Part shown: positions 13,229-22,098 of the stretch, in pieces
Numbering within the stretch: the stretch's first letter is position 1
How the letters are laid out: each line of letters opens with the position of its first letter
Origin: Paenibacillus sp. FJAT-26967
Lineage (GTDB): Bacteria; Bacillota; Bacilli; Paenibacillales; NBRC-103111
DNA length: 64,000 nt
Direction: 5' to 3'
Assembly: GCF_001541095.1 (NCBI RefSeq)
Contig: NZ_LMXH01000001.1
Location: 551,140-615,139, forward strand
Made by a program: the position numbers and the translations under genes
Notes under the pieces: model-generated
The model's input: the letters and a program-made list of their open reading frames with translations, nothing else
Databases searched by the model: none
Told to the model about the DNA's origin: nothing

Positions 13229-16200
13229 TGTGGGTTCCGAAAAGCTGAACAAGCAGGATATCGAGGATATTCTATCCTTGACCTCTATGCAAGAAGGAAT
13301 ATTATTTCATCATCTGAGCGAAGCTGGATCGGATACGTATATCGAGCAGTTTCATTTTAGAATCACGGGTACGGTTCATTCGCATCATTTCATCGCGGCC
13401 TGGAATAATGTAGCTCGAAGCAATGAAATGCTAAGGGCTGTTTATCGCTGGAGCGGGCTGGAGAAACCGGTTCAAATTATTCGCCGACAGGTAGAATTGC
13501 CTATTCGGATTGCCGGATTCGAAGAAGCGGGGGTTAGCCGCAAGAGTCTGGCATTAGAGGCCCGGAAGCTTGTGCAGCTTACGACCCATCCGTTTCGGAT
13601 TGACTTGATGCTTCTCTCGGAGTCGGAATCAGAGATGATCGTGACCTTTCACCATATTCTATTCGATGGATGGAGCAGTCATTTGCTGCTGCAGGAATTT
13701 ATTGCGGCCTATACGATTTTGACCGAAGGAATTCAGGTACCCCAACCGGTTAGAAAGACATCGTTTAAACAGTTTGTTCTGTGGAAAAAGAAAAAAGAAA
13801 CGCCAATGCAGCTTGAGTTCTGGAAAAATTATTTAAAAGGACATACAGCGCAAACTGAAATTCCCTATGTGGATAAGAGTTATAACGGGAGTCAGCCACA
13901 AAAAGGGCATTCCTATAGGCTTTCAATCCCGGAAGCTGTAACAAATAAGGTGCATGCTTCGGCCAGTATGTATGAAGCCACTGTTTCGGCGCTGTTGTAC
14001 ATGGCATGGGGGATAACGCTGCAGAAGTATAACAGCACTCAAGACGTAATGTTCGGCATTACCCTTTCGGGGCGTCCTCCTGAAATAAGCGGAATAGATC
14101 AGATGGCAGGTCTGTTTATTAACACCGTGCCGCTCCGCTTTAATGTGGAGTGCGATCAGAGCGTGTCTTCTATTCTGAAGCAGACTCACCGTATGCTGCT
14201 GGAGATGAGAGAATTTGAACATACTCCACTGGCGCGTATCAATACCTGCCTTGACTTTGACCGTCAGCAGAATACGTTCAGCTCCATCGTGGTTGTTGAG
14301 AATTATCCGGCTGATGAGCGTATGCCGGTGAATCCGCCCATCGAGATAGATTTAATGAGCAAGAGGGAAACGACTAACTATGACCTCGTTCTGGAGTTTG
14401 CGATTAAAGATACCATACAAGTAACTATGCATTACGATGCCGTGCGTATAGCGGAAGAGGATGTAGCCAGAATGGCGGGGCATCTCTTAAGAACGATCGA
14501 ACAGATTGTAGAAATGCCTTCGGTCCACTCATCCGATATCCGGCTGCTATCGGATCAGGAGATTCATGAAATGGATATCTTTAATGAGACCGATCAGCCA
14601 TTTTCGTTACAAACTACTATCGTTCAACGGTTTGAGGATGCGGCTGCAAAATATCCGGATCATACGGCGGTCGTCTACCGGGATAAGCGGATGACCTATA
14701 GAGAGCTCCAGCAGAAATCTGCGGAGCTGGCAGCGCACCTTGCCCAAAGAGGCGTCCAGTCTGGCAGCATTGTCGGACTTATGGTGGAGCAGGATATCCG
14801 GCTTGTTGTCGGTATGTTGGGAATCCTCCGGGCAGGGGCGGCTTTTGTACCCGTAGACCCGCACTACCCGATCGATCGAATTCATTACATGATTAAGGAC
14901 AGCGGAGCGGATATCATGGTTTCCCATCATCCGTTCATTGATTTACTTCCTGCAATGGATAGTTTGGATATGGATAGCTGTACGTCTGATGTGAAGCCGG
15001 CAGCGCCATTGATTATGCCTGCCGATCTGGCATACGTAATTTATACCTCCGGCACGACGGGAAAACCTAAAGGGGTTATGATTGAAGACAAATCTCTGGT
15101 AAACCTATGCTGCTGGATGGTCGATTATTTGGAAATCAGGGAGACAGACAGAGCTTCACAATATGCATCCATGTCTTTCGATGCAGCCGTGATGGAAATC
15201 TTCCCTTACCTGATCAGCGGTGCATCCGTTCATCTGCTGGAGAAATCGCACCGGCTGGATATTGGCCGTATGAATGCTTATTTTGAAACCAATAAGATTA
15301 CGGCGGCATTTTTACCGCCCCAGGTTTGCGAGCAATTTATGGAGTACCCCAACCATTCCCTGCGGTTTCTGATAACGGGGGGCGATGTACTCCGGATAAG
15401 CCGGGAGACGAACTACCGGCTTATTAATCTATATGGCCCGACAGAGAATACGGTTGTCGCAACCTACTATCCGATAGATAAGCCCGCCGGGCCGAATATT
15501 CCCATAGGCAGGCCGATTGCCAATGAGCAGGTTTATATTCTTGATCCTCATGGAAACATGCAGCCGGTGGGTGTTCCGGGTGAACTGCATATTGCCGGCG
15601 CGGGATTATCCCGGGGCTATCTCCATCATCCCGAATTGACGTCCAAAGCGTTCGTGGATGCGAAATGGGGGCAGCAGACACGCTTATATCGGACCGGTGA
15701 TTTAGCCAAATGGAATAAAGGCGGAAATGTTGAATTTCTGGGCCGCATGGATAATCAAGTTAAAGTTAGAGGCTACCGGATAGAGCTTGGAGAAATCGAA
15801 AAGCATCTGATGGATACTGGTGATATTAAAGAGGCAGTTGTCTTGTCGGCAGGCTTGCAGGGTGAAAACTACTTATGCGCATTTTATGTGCCCCGGCACG
15901 GCGAAGCGGCAGTCGATACAATCAAAGAATCGCTTGCCGGTGTACTACCGGCTTATATGATTCCAAAGCAGTTTGTGCAGGTTGAACAAATACCTTTAAC
16001 GCCGAATGGCAAAATCGACAAACGCCATCTGCTCGGTCAAGCCGGAGAACTGAGAAATGATGAGCCAGAGCTATATAGTCCCGATAGTCCGTTAGAGCGT
16101 CAGATTTATGGAATTTGGTCTTCTCTGCTTGATAAGAATCAGTTCAGCATAGAAGATAATTTCTTTGAAATCGGCGGGGACTCGATTCTATTGATGCGAA

Positions 16201-16916
16201 TGCACGCTAAAATCGATAAATTGTTTCCGGGGAAAATAACGGTACAACATATTTTCGCGTACCCCACCATTGCTAAGCTGGCTGCATTTATCAGGGGGAG
16301 CGAGAACCGGATGATCGGCGCAAACAAGCTTCCGCAGCTCGTATTGCCGGCTGATTTTTTTGGTTCACGTGCTTCAAACGAAGGGGACACGACTTTCAGA
16401 ATACAGGTGGACCCTGCCGTATCGCTTTCCCTTAAAGAAATTACGAGAAAACATACAGTCACCGAAATTGATCTGCTGCTTGCAGCCTATGTGTTTACCA
16501 TTTCGCAATGGATTAAGCAGCCCGTTGTCCGCTTCCATTTCATTTCCCTTCAAGACAAGCTCGTTCACCCGATCGACTGCGACTTGGGCAAGAAGGAAGA
16601 GTTTATTGAAATAATGAACGACATTTACCGAAGCAGAAGCGACAAAGAGCTGGCAGCGCCACTCCGGCTGCCGCAGCCGGCTAATTCCGAGGAGTCACCG
16701 GCCTATACGATTCATTGCAGTTTTGCCGATTGCAGAGGCGGGAATTATGCAGATATCCCGTCTGTTTATGATCTTTCTGTAGGCGTAACGGATGATGAAG
16801 GGCAGCTCGGCCTGATATGTCTCTACAATTCAACTCTTCTTTTGAAAAGTAAAGTCCGGATGTTCATGAATATGTATGTGGCTGTTCTGAATCAGATATC
16901 CCAAAAAATGAAATGA
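13221..16916 (+). CDS. NRPS P3: C-A-PCP-half-C
   Basis: A 1231-residue NRPS. C ~12-440 has HHILFDGWS at His144-145; its opening LTSMQEGILFHHL and the DGWS ending are typical of condensation domains that take a D-configured donor. The N-terminal helix KLNKQDIEDILS looks like a communication-type acceptor. A ~465-950 gives pocket residues D-A-M-F-I-G-L-V-V; the pocket is hydrophobic and I cannot assign a substrate. PCP has Ser988 (GGDSILL). Residues ~1039-1231 are a half condensation domain without the catalytic lobe. The gene before it encodes a thioesterase and P2 has no epimerase, so the natural donor is probably not P2. The next synthase is P4, which begins with a KS. Confidence 0.92.
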   Translation: MLNVGSEKLNKQDIEDILSLTSMQEGILFHHLSEAGSDTYIEQFHFRITGTVHSHHFIAAWNNVARSNEMLRAVYRWSGLEKPVQIIRRQVELPIRIAGFEEAGVSRKSLALEARKLVQLTTHPFRIDLMLLSESESEMIVTFHHILFDGWSSHLLLQEFIAAYTILTEGIQVPQPVRKTSFKQFVLWKKKKETPMQLEFWKNYLKGHTAQTEIPYVDKSYNGSQPQKGHSYRLSIPEAVTNKVHASASMYEATVSALLYMAWGITLQKYNSTQDVMFGITLSGRPPEISGIDQMAGLFINTVPLRFNVECDQSVSSILKQTHRMLLEMREFEHTPLARINTCLDFDRQQNTFSSIVVVENYPADERMPVNPPIEIDLMSKRETTNYDLVLEFAIKDTIQVTMHYDAVRIAEEDVARMAGHLLRTIEQIVEMPSVHSSDIRLLSDQEIHEMDIFNETDQPFSLQTTIVQRFEDAAAKYPDHTAVVYRDKRMTYRELQQKSAELAAHLAQRGVQSGSIVGLMVEQDIRLVVGMLGILRAGAAFVPVDPHYPIDRIHYMIKDSGADIMVSHHPFIDLLPAMDSLDMDSCTSDVKPAAPLIMPADLAYVIYTSGTTGKPKGVMIEDKSLVNLCCWMVDYLEIRETDRASQYASMSFDAAVMEIFPYLISGASVHLLEKSHRLDIGRMNAYFETNKITAAFLPPQVCEQFMEYPNHSLRFLITGGDVLRISRETNYRLINLYGPTENTVVATYYPIDKPAGPNIPIGRPIANEQVYILDPHGNMQPVGVPGELHIAGAGLSRGYLHHPELTSKAFVDAKWGQQTRLYRTGDLAKWNKGGNVEFLGRMDNQVKVRGYRIELGEIEKHLMDTGDIKEAVVLSAGLQGENYLCAFYVPRHGEAAVDTIKESLAGVLPAYMIPKQFVQVEQIPLTPNGKIDKRHLLGQAGELRNDEPELYSPDSPLERQIYGIWSSLLDKNQFSIEDNFFEIGGDSILLMRMHAKIDKLFPGKITVQHIFAYPTIAKLAAFIRGSENRMIGANKLPQLVLPADFFGSRASNEGDTTFRIQVDPAVSLSLKEITRKHTVTEIDLLLAAYVFTISQWIKQPVVRFHFISLQDKLVHPIDCDLGKKEEFIEIMNDIYRSRSDKELAAPLRLPQPANSEESPAYTIHCSFADCRGGNYADIPSVYDLSVGVTDDEGQLGLICLYNSTLLLKSKVRMFMNMYVAVLNQISQKMK

Positions 16917-16932
16917 TGGAGATGAGATTAGA

Positions 16933-18216
16933 ATGAACAAATTAGCATTTATTTTTCCTGGACAAGGCTCGCAATATGTGGGGATGGGCAAAGATCTAGT
17001 TCATAACTATCCAATAGCCAAGGAAGTATTTGAGGAAGCAAGCGAAGCGCTCGGGTTTAGTCTTGAGAGGTATTGCTTTGACGGCACGATGGAGGAACTG
17101 TCTCAAACTGAAATCACACAGCCTGCTATTCTTACGGTGAGCGTAGCGGCTTTTAAGGTATTAACGAGTGAAACGGATCTGGTTCCTTCCCTTGTTGCCG
17201 GTCACAGCCTCGGAGAGTATTCGGCGCTTGTGAGTGCGGGAGTTATTAGCCTTGCGGATGCTGTCCGTCTGGTGCATAAACGCGGGAGATTCATGCAGGA
17301 GGCTGTCGAGCAGAATGTCGGTGCTATGGCTGCCGTGTATGGAATGGATAAGGAAATTGTGAGAGAAGTTTGTCTGTCCGCTAGCAAGGACGGGCATGAG
17401 GTAGTGATTTCAAGCTACAATTCACCGGAGCAAGTGGTTATTTCAGGACACCGTTTAGCGGTAGAGCAAGCCGGCGGAAGTTTGACAGGAATGGGAGCTA
17501 AGGTGATACCTCTTCGAGTCAGCGCACCTTTCCATTGCGCTTTAATGGCGTCTGCGGGGGAGCGGATGCGAAAGGAGCTGGAAGGACAGGTGTTCGGCAG
17601 CTTCACGTATCCGGTTATCTCTAACGTTACGGGACGCCCTTATGACCGCAGCGACGAAATCGTTCAGAATCTGACGGATCAGATTACGCTTCCGGTTCTT
17701 TGGAGCGAGTCCATGAACTATGCGGTAGAGCATGGTATAAGCTCTGTGATCGAATTAGGGCCGCAAACCGTTCTCAGGAACTTGATGAAGCAGAACGCGC
17801 CCGATGTTCATGCTTGTTCTTTCGGCGAAAGCAAGGATCTAAACGCTGTGCAGGAAGTGATCACCAAGCAGCAAGCCGCTGAACCCGACAAGGTATTGTT
17901 TATTATTCGCTGCCTCGCGATTGCGGTTTGTACGAGAAATACGAATTGGGACAATGAGGCGTATACCAAAGGTGTCATCGAGCCGTATAGAAAGGTTCAG
18001 CATATGCTGGAAGAGCTGGAAAGCAGCGGCGGGCAGCCGACACTGGATCAAATGCGCGAAGCTTTGACCATGCTTCAATCCGTGTTTACTACAAAGGGTA
18101 CGGAGAAAGAAGAGCAGCAAGAAAGATTTGAGCAGCTGCAGCGGGAAACACGCACATGGGAGCTCTTTCCCCAACTGGCTGAAGGGATTTTGGAAGCGGA
18201 GCCGGTCGTATTGTAG
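16933..18216 (+). CDS. Discrete malonyl-CoA:ACP acyltransferase AT1 (trans-AT)
   Basis: A 427-residue stand-alone acyltransferase supplying extender units to the AT-less PKS modules. It opens with FPGQGSQYVGMG, has the nucleophile Ser92 in GHSLGEYSA, the carboxylate-binding Arg in HKRGRFM, and His201 in PFHCALM. These fit malonyl-CoA specificity. The catalytic region ends near residue 315. About 110 further residues include AVCTRNTNWDNE and a GVIEPYRK segment. The same extension closes the second acyltransferase of the cluster. Ordinary trans-ATs and FabD are near 300 residues, so this C-terminal part is an addition of unknown role. The gene sits between P3 and P4. Confidence 0.93.
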   Translation: MNKLAFIFPGQGSQYVGMGKDLVHNYPIAKEVFEEASEALGFSLERYCFDGTMEELSQTEITQPAILTVSVAAFKVLTSETDLVPSLVAGHSLGEYSALVSAGVISLADAVRLVHKRGRFMQEAVEQNVGAMAAVYGMDKEIVREVCLSASKDGHEVVISSYNSPEQVVISGHRLAVEQAGGSLTGMGAKVIPLRVSAPFHCALMASAGERMRKELEGQVFGSFTYPVISNVTGRPYDRSDEIVQNLTDQITLPVLWSESMNYAVEHGISSVIELGPQTVLRNLMKQNAPDVHACSFGESKDLNAVQEVITKQQAAEPDKVLFIIRCLAIAVCTRNTNWDNEAYTKGVIEPYRKVQHMLEELESSGGQPTLDQMREALTMLQSVFTTKGTEKEEQQERFEQLQRETRTWELFPQLAEGILEAEPVVL

Positions 18217-18276
18217 CCCATCCGGGTTGGATGCGGGAAGCAGGGAGAGATCGTTTAGTGACAGGGGGGCACTCGG

Positions 18277-21200
18277 ATGAAATTGGCTGATATTCTGATA
18301 GAAGATGTGATGGATGAAGAAAGTATTGAAGAGATTCAAGATAAGGATATCGCCGTAATCGGGATAGCCCTGCAATTTCCGGATGCGGCATCTCCTGCTG
18401 AGTTCTGGAATAACCTGATAAACGGTGTCGATAGTATTAAACCCATTCCGCAGCGAAGAAAGAAAGATGTGGATCATCTAAGAAATACGATTAAAAAGGA
18501 TTTGAAAGGTGAATACCAGGAGGCCGGTTATCTGGAGGAGATCGATGCGTTCGACTATTCGTTCTTTAATATCTCCCCGAAAGAAGCCAGTTTAATGGAC
18601 CCTGTCCATCGTAAATTTCTGGAGATAGTATGGAGTGCCGTTGAGGATGCCGGCTACAGTACCCGCTTCTTAGCGGGAGAAAATGTCGGTATGTACGTGG
18701 GGGTTAGTCCGGATGCGGATTACAAATCCGTCATTGCGCAGCTTGAGCCGGATCATTTATTTATGTCGTTACCGGGAAATTTGCGGCCGATGGTAGGAAG
18801 CAGACCTTCGCATATGCTGGATTGGCGGGGCCCTAATATGGTAATCGACACCACCTGCTCTTCTTCGTTAGTGGCGGTACATACCGCATGTCAAGCGATT
18901 CGCAGTGGTGAATGCGAGATGGCTATCGCGGGAGGTGCTCAAGTCCATCTGTTTCCCGTAAGGGATTTCAATGTCGGTATTGAATCTTCCAATAACCGTA
19001 CCCGGGCATTCGACGACGGTTCCGACGGGACAGGGACAGGGGAGGGAGTGGCGGCGGTACTGTTGAAATCACTCGGACAAGCCCGCAAGGCCGGGGATCA
19101 CATTTATGCCGTCATTAAAGGCAGTGCCGTCAATCATGACGGGGCTTCGATCGGTATCACAGCACCGAATCCCGTTGCTCAAGAGGCAGTCCTGGTGCAG
19201 GCATGGAAGAATGCCAATATCGCGCCCGAAACGTTGTCGTATATTGAAGTGCACGGCACCGGCACCAAACTCGGAGACCCCGTGGAGATTGACGGAATTA
19301 ACAGGGCTTTCTCCCGGTATACGAGCAAGAAGCAGTTTTGTGCCATCGGAACCGTCAAAAGCAATATCGGCCATTTGGATCAAGCAGCGGGTATAGCCGG
19401 TTTTATAAAAGCCGTGCTTGCTCTGCACCATAAGAAACTTCCGCCATCCCTGCATTTTGTCCGGCCTAACCGCAAAATTAATTTTGAAGATACGGCTATC
19501 TATATCAATGACCAACCAGTGAATTGGACCGGTGCTCAGGCTCCCAGCAGATGCGGGGTCAGTTCATTTGGTATAACCGGTACCAACTGTCATATCGTAC
19601 TGGAAGAGGCGGCTTTATTGGAAGAACCGCGGGCACACCGATCTTCACTGACTGAAGAGGTACACGCCTTTACAATTTCGGCCAAATCGGCGGATTCCCT
19701 GAAGCGGCTCGTTGAGCGTTATAAACTTGCGCTTATAGAATATGACTATGATCTTAAAGATTTTTGTTACACATTAAACACCGGCAGGGATCATCATGAT
19801 TATCGTGTTGGTGTGGTGCTGGCCGGCGAGCAATTGAATAAGCAGGCACTCATAACGGTACTGAACAAAATATTGTCTACGGAATCCGAAGCTCTAGGTA
19901 CGCAGGACAGTTTTTTTTATGGTGTGAGAAGGAGCCGCCCAGGTAATGACGAGAACTCGGCACAAAATACCGATCGGCTTACAGAGCAATTTATAGCTGG
20001 AAATTATCGGGAAGAGTCCGTATTATCACAACTCCTGTGCTTATACACGCAAGGAGCTGATCTTAACTGGCCTCTAATCTACGGGGCACGCAGGTATCGT
20101 AGAGTTTCGCTGCCTGCGTATCCCTTTACGCCAAGCAGGTGCTGGATTTCTGATCCTTCTGTCAGTAAAGGGCAGGAGGAAACGGCTGAGGCGGCTTTCT
20201 ATCGAAAAGAATGGAACAGGCAGCCGCTAACCGAGCAGGCGAAACCGCACAGCAGGCCTGTTCTGTTAATCGACAATGGGACAGCTAAAGGTGAAGAGAT
20301 CGCCCGGTCCTATAAAGAAGAAGGGATAGTCGTTGTGGAAGCCCGCATCGAAGATCTGAATGATGACAGCTTGGAGAGGATTCTAACAGCGAACCGTATC
20401 GACCAAGTCGTGTATGTGCAGCATAACGGGGTAAATCGGGTCATGGATAGTGAGCAAGAGCTCGATCGCAATTTGAGGAATGGGTTTTACCGCTTGTTTG
20501 GGCTAATGAAGGGTATAGATCGATTCGACAAAACCGGGATAGACCTATTCCTGGTTACGGATTGTGCTCATAAGGTAACGGATGAGGACTCGCTGGTTAT
20601 CCCGGAGAACGCCATGGCAGTAGGTCTTGGACTAACCTATGCATTAGAGCACAGAGCTTCGGCATGCCGCATGATCGACATCGATGAACTAACCGATGCA
20701 CGTGTTCTTGTCAAGGAGATGCTCTCAAGTTCTAAGGACAAGATTGTAGCTTTCCGGAACAACGCTAGGTATACAGAGGTCCTAGTTCCTGTCATGGAAG
20801 CAAGTCAATCAGATAACCGGTATCCGATCCGTGATAACGGCGTGTATGTCCTTACAGGGGGACTTGGCGTTATAGGCCGGCAGATTGCCAAATCATTGGC
20901 AGCGGACCATAAAGTGAATCTCGTTCTGCTTGGCAGAACGGAACTGCCGGAACGGCATGAATGGGAGGCTATCGTTCAAGATTCGCAGGAACATCCTAAT
21001 TTCCGTCAAATCTTTGACCTGTTAGAGCTTGAAAAAACGGGTGCCAGTGTCTTCTACTACAGTGTGGATGTGACCGATGAACGGCAAATGATGCCTACGA
21101 TGAACGCCGTAAGAGAGCGGTTTGGCCGGATTCACGGAGTTGTTCATTGCGCGGGTGTCGGCAGCCGGATGAAGGGGGCTCTTATCCGTGATGAAGACCT

Positions 21201-22098
21201 TAGCGTTGTCCAGCAAGTGCTGTCTCCTAAAGTCAAGGGGACATGGATTCTCGACCGCTCTACGCGGCAGGACACCCTGGATTTCTTCGTGCTGTGCTCT
21301 TCGGCAATCACACTGATAGGCGGAGCGGGAAGCGGACACTATACGGCCGCCAATTGTTTCCTTAACGCGTATGCCTCCCGGCGCCGGTTGGATGGGGCGA
21401 ACATGACCTCGATAAACTGGTCTGCGTGGCAGGAAGGGTTGAGCGAACGTGAGCAAACTGGAATGAGAAGCAGCCAATTATTCGAACTGCTGGGTTCCGA
21501 TGAAGCGACACAAGCTTTCTATCGCGCGCTACATCTGCCCTGCGCACAAGTGATCGTCGGCAGGATCCACACTGAATCTGCTGTATGGAACATGGAGGAG
21601 TGGCTTCCTTTCGGTTTGTCTGAAGAAATTAAGGATGCTCTTGCGAAGCGCTCTTCGGAGGGGGAGTTCAACAAATTACCCGAATCTGCTGTTATCTCCC
21701 CGGGAAAACAGATCACAAGCTACGGCGAGATTACCAGGTATATAGCATCTGCCTGGAAAGATGTATTAGGTTATGAGCAGATAAAGGAAACGGACAATTT
21801 CTTTGAAATTGGCGGCGACTCGATCATGATCACCAGCATTCAGCGGAAGCTGGAGCAGGTTTTTCCAGGTGTTGTAACGCTTGGGGATCTTTTTTCATTT
21901 CCTTCGATTGCATCCCTGGCGGAATATATACATGGCCGGATTCACCCTTCTGAGCCAAATGATCCAATCGTGGAGCGCGATTATGCACCACCCGCTTCCG
22001 GTATGCAAATTACGGAGATGTTGAAACAATTAAAAGAAGGAAAGCTGACTGTCGATCATGCCATGAAGAATTATAGATCGCTGGGGGACCTTAAATGA
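18277..22098 (+). CDS. PKS P4: KS-KR-ACP
   Basis: A 1273-residue trans-AT PKS module. KS ~23-450 has Cys194 (DTTCSSSL), EVHGTGT and KSNIGHLD. An AT-less linker leads to a KR with TGGLGVIG and Tyr1022 (YTAAN); there is no DH or ER. ACP has Ser1182 (GGDSIMI). The module should form a beta-hydroxy group; KR stereotype is unclear because the LDD site is not readable. The C-terminal tail carries LKEGKLTVDHAMKNY, similar to the N-terminal CAAGRIDEAAGAELLSVL of P5, suggesting a helical PKS-PKS docking pair. The P5 start codon overlaps the stop codon (ATGA), so the two proteins are made together. A 23-residue acidic N-terminal tail precedes the KS and may bind the half-C domain of P3. Confidence 0.93.
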   Translation: MKLADILIEDVMDEESIEEIQDKDIAVIGIALQFPDAASPAEFWNNLINGVDSIKPIPQRRKKDVDHLRNTIKKDLKGEYQEAGYLEEIDAFDYSFFNISPKEASLMDPVHRKFLEIVWSAVEDAGYSTRFLAGENVGMYVGVSPDADYKSVIAQLEPDHLFMSLPGNLRPMVGSRPSHMLDWRGPNMVIDTTCSSSLVAVHTACQAIRSGECEMAIAGGAQVHLFPVRDFNVGIESSNNRTRAFDDGSDGTGTGEGVAAVLLKSLGQARKAGDHIYAVIKGSAVNHDGASIGITAPNPVAQEAVLVQAWKNANIAPETLSYIEVHGTGTKLGDPVEIDGINRAFSRYTSKKQFCAIGTVKSNIGHLDQAAGIAGFIKAVLALHHKKLPPSLHFVRPNRKINFEDTAIYINDQPVNWTGAQAPSRCGVSSFGITGTNCHIVLEEAALLEEPRAHRSSLTEEVHAFTISAKSADSLKRLVERYKLALIEYDYDLKDFCYTLNTGRDHHDYRVGVVLAGEQLNKQALITVLNKILSTESEALGTQDSFFYGVRRSRPGNDENSAQNTDRLTEQFIAGNYREESVLSQLLCLYTQGADLNWPLIYGARRYRRVSLPAYPFTPSRCWISDPSVSKGQEETAEAAFYRKEWNRQPLTEQAKPHSRPVLLIDNGTAKGEEIARSYKEEGIVVVEARIEDLNDDSLERILTANRIDQVVYVQHNGVNRVMDSEQELDRNLRNGFYRLFGLMKGIDRFDKTGIDLFLVTDCAHKVTDEDSLVIPENAMAVGLGLTYALEHRASACRMIDIDELTDARVLVKEMLSSSKDKIVAFRNNARYTEVLVPVMEASQSDNRYPIRDNGVYVLTGGLGVIGRQIAKSLAADHKVNLVLLGRTELPERHEWEAIVQDSQEHPNFRQIFDLLELEKTGASVFYYSVDVTDERQMMPTMNAVRERFGRIHGVVHCAGVGSRMKGALIRDEDLSVVQQVLSPKVKGTWILDRSTRQDTLDFFVLCSSAITLIGGAGSGHYTAANCFLNAYASRRRLDGANMTSINWSAWQEGLSEREQTGMRSSQLFELLGSDEATQAFYRALHLPCAQVIVGRIHTESAVWNMEEWLPFGLSEEIKDALAKRSSEGEFNKLPESAVISPGKQITSYGEITRYIASAWKDVLGYEQIKETDNFFEIGGDSIMITSIQRKLEQVFPGVVTLGDLFSFPSIASLAEYIHGRIHPSEPNDPIVERDYAPPASGMQITEMLKQLKEGKLTVDHAMKNYRSLGDLK

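Noticed and set aside
13765-16614. Numerous 60-150-codon frames on the opposite strand and in other frames inside the synthase genes
   Set aside because: They are antisense or out-of-frame shadows of conserved A, C and KS motifs, without ribosome-binding sites or family features; the same holds for such frames throughout the window.
18217-18237. Small hairpin between AT1 and P4
   Set aside because: CCCATCC/GGATGcGGG gives about seven pairs with a bulge and no T-run, too weak to call a regulatory element.
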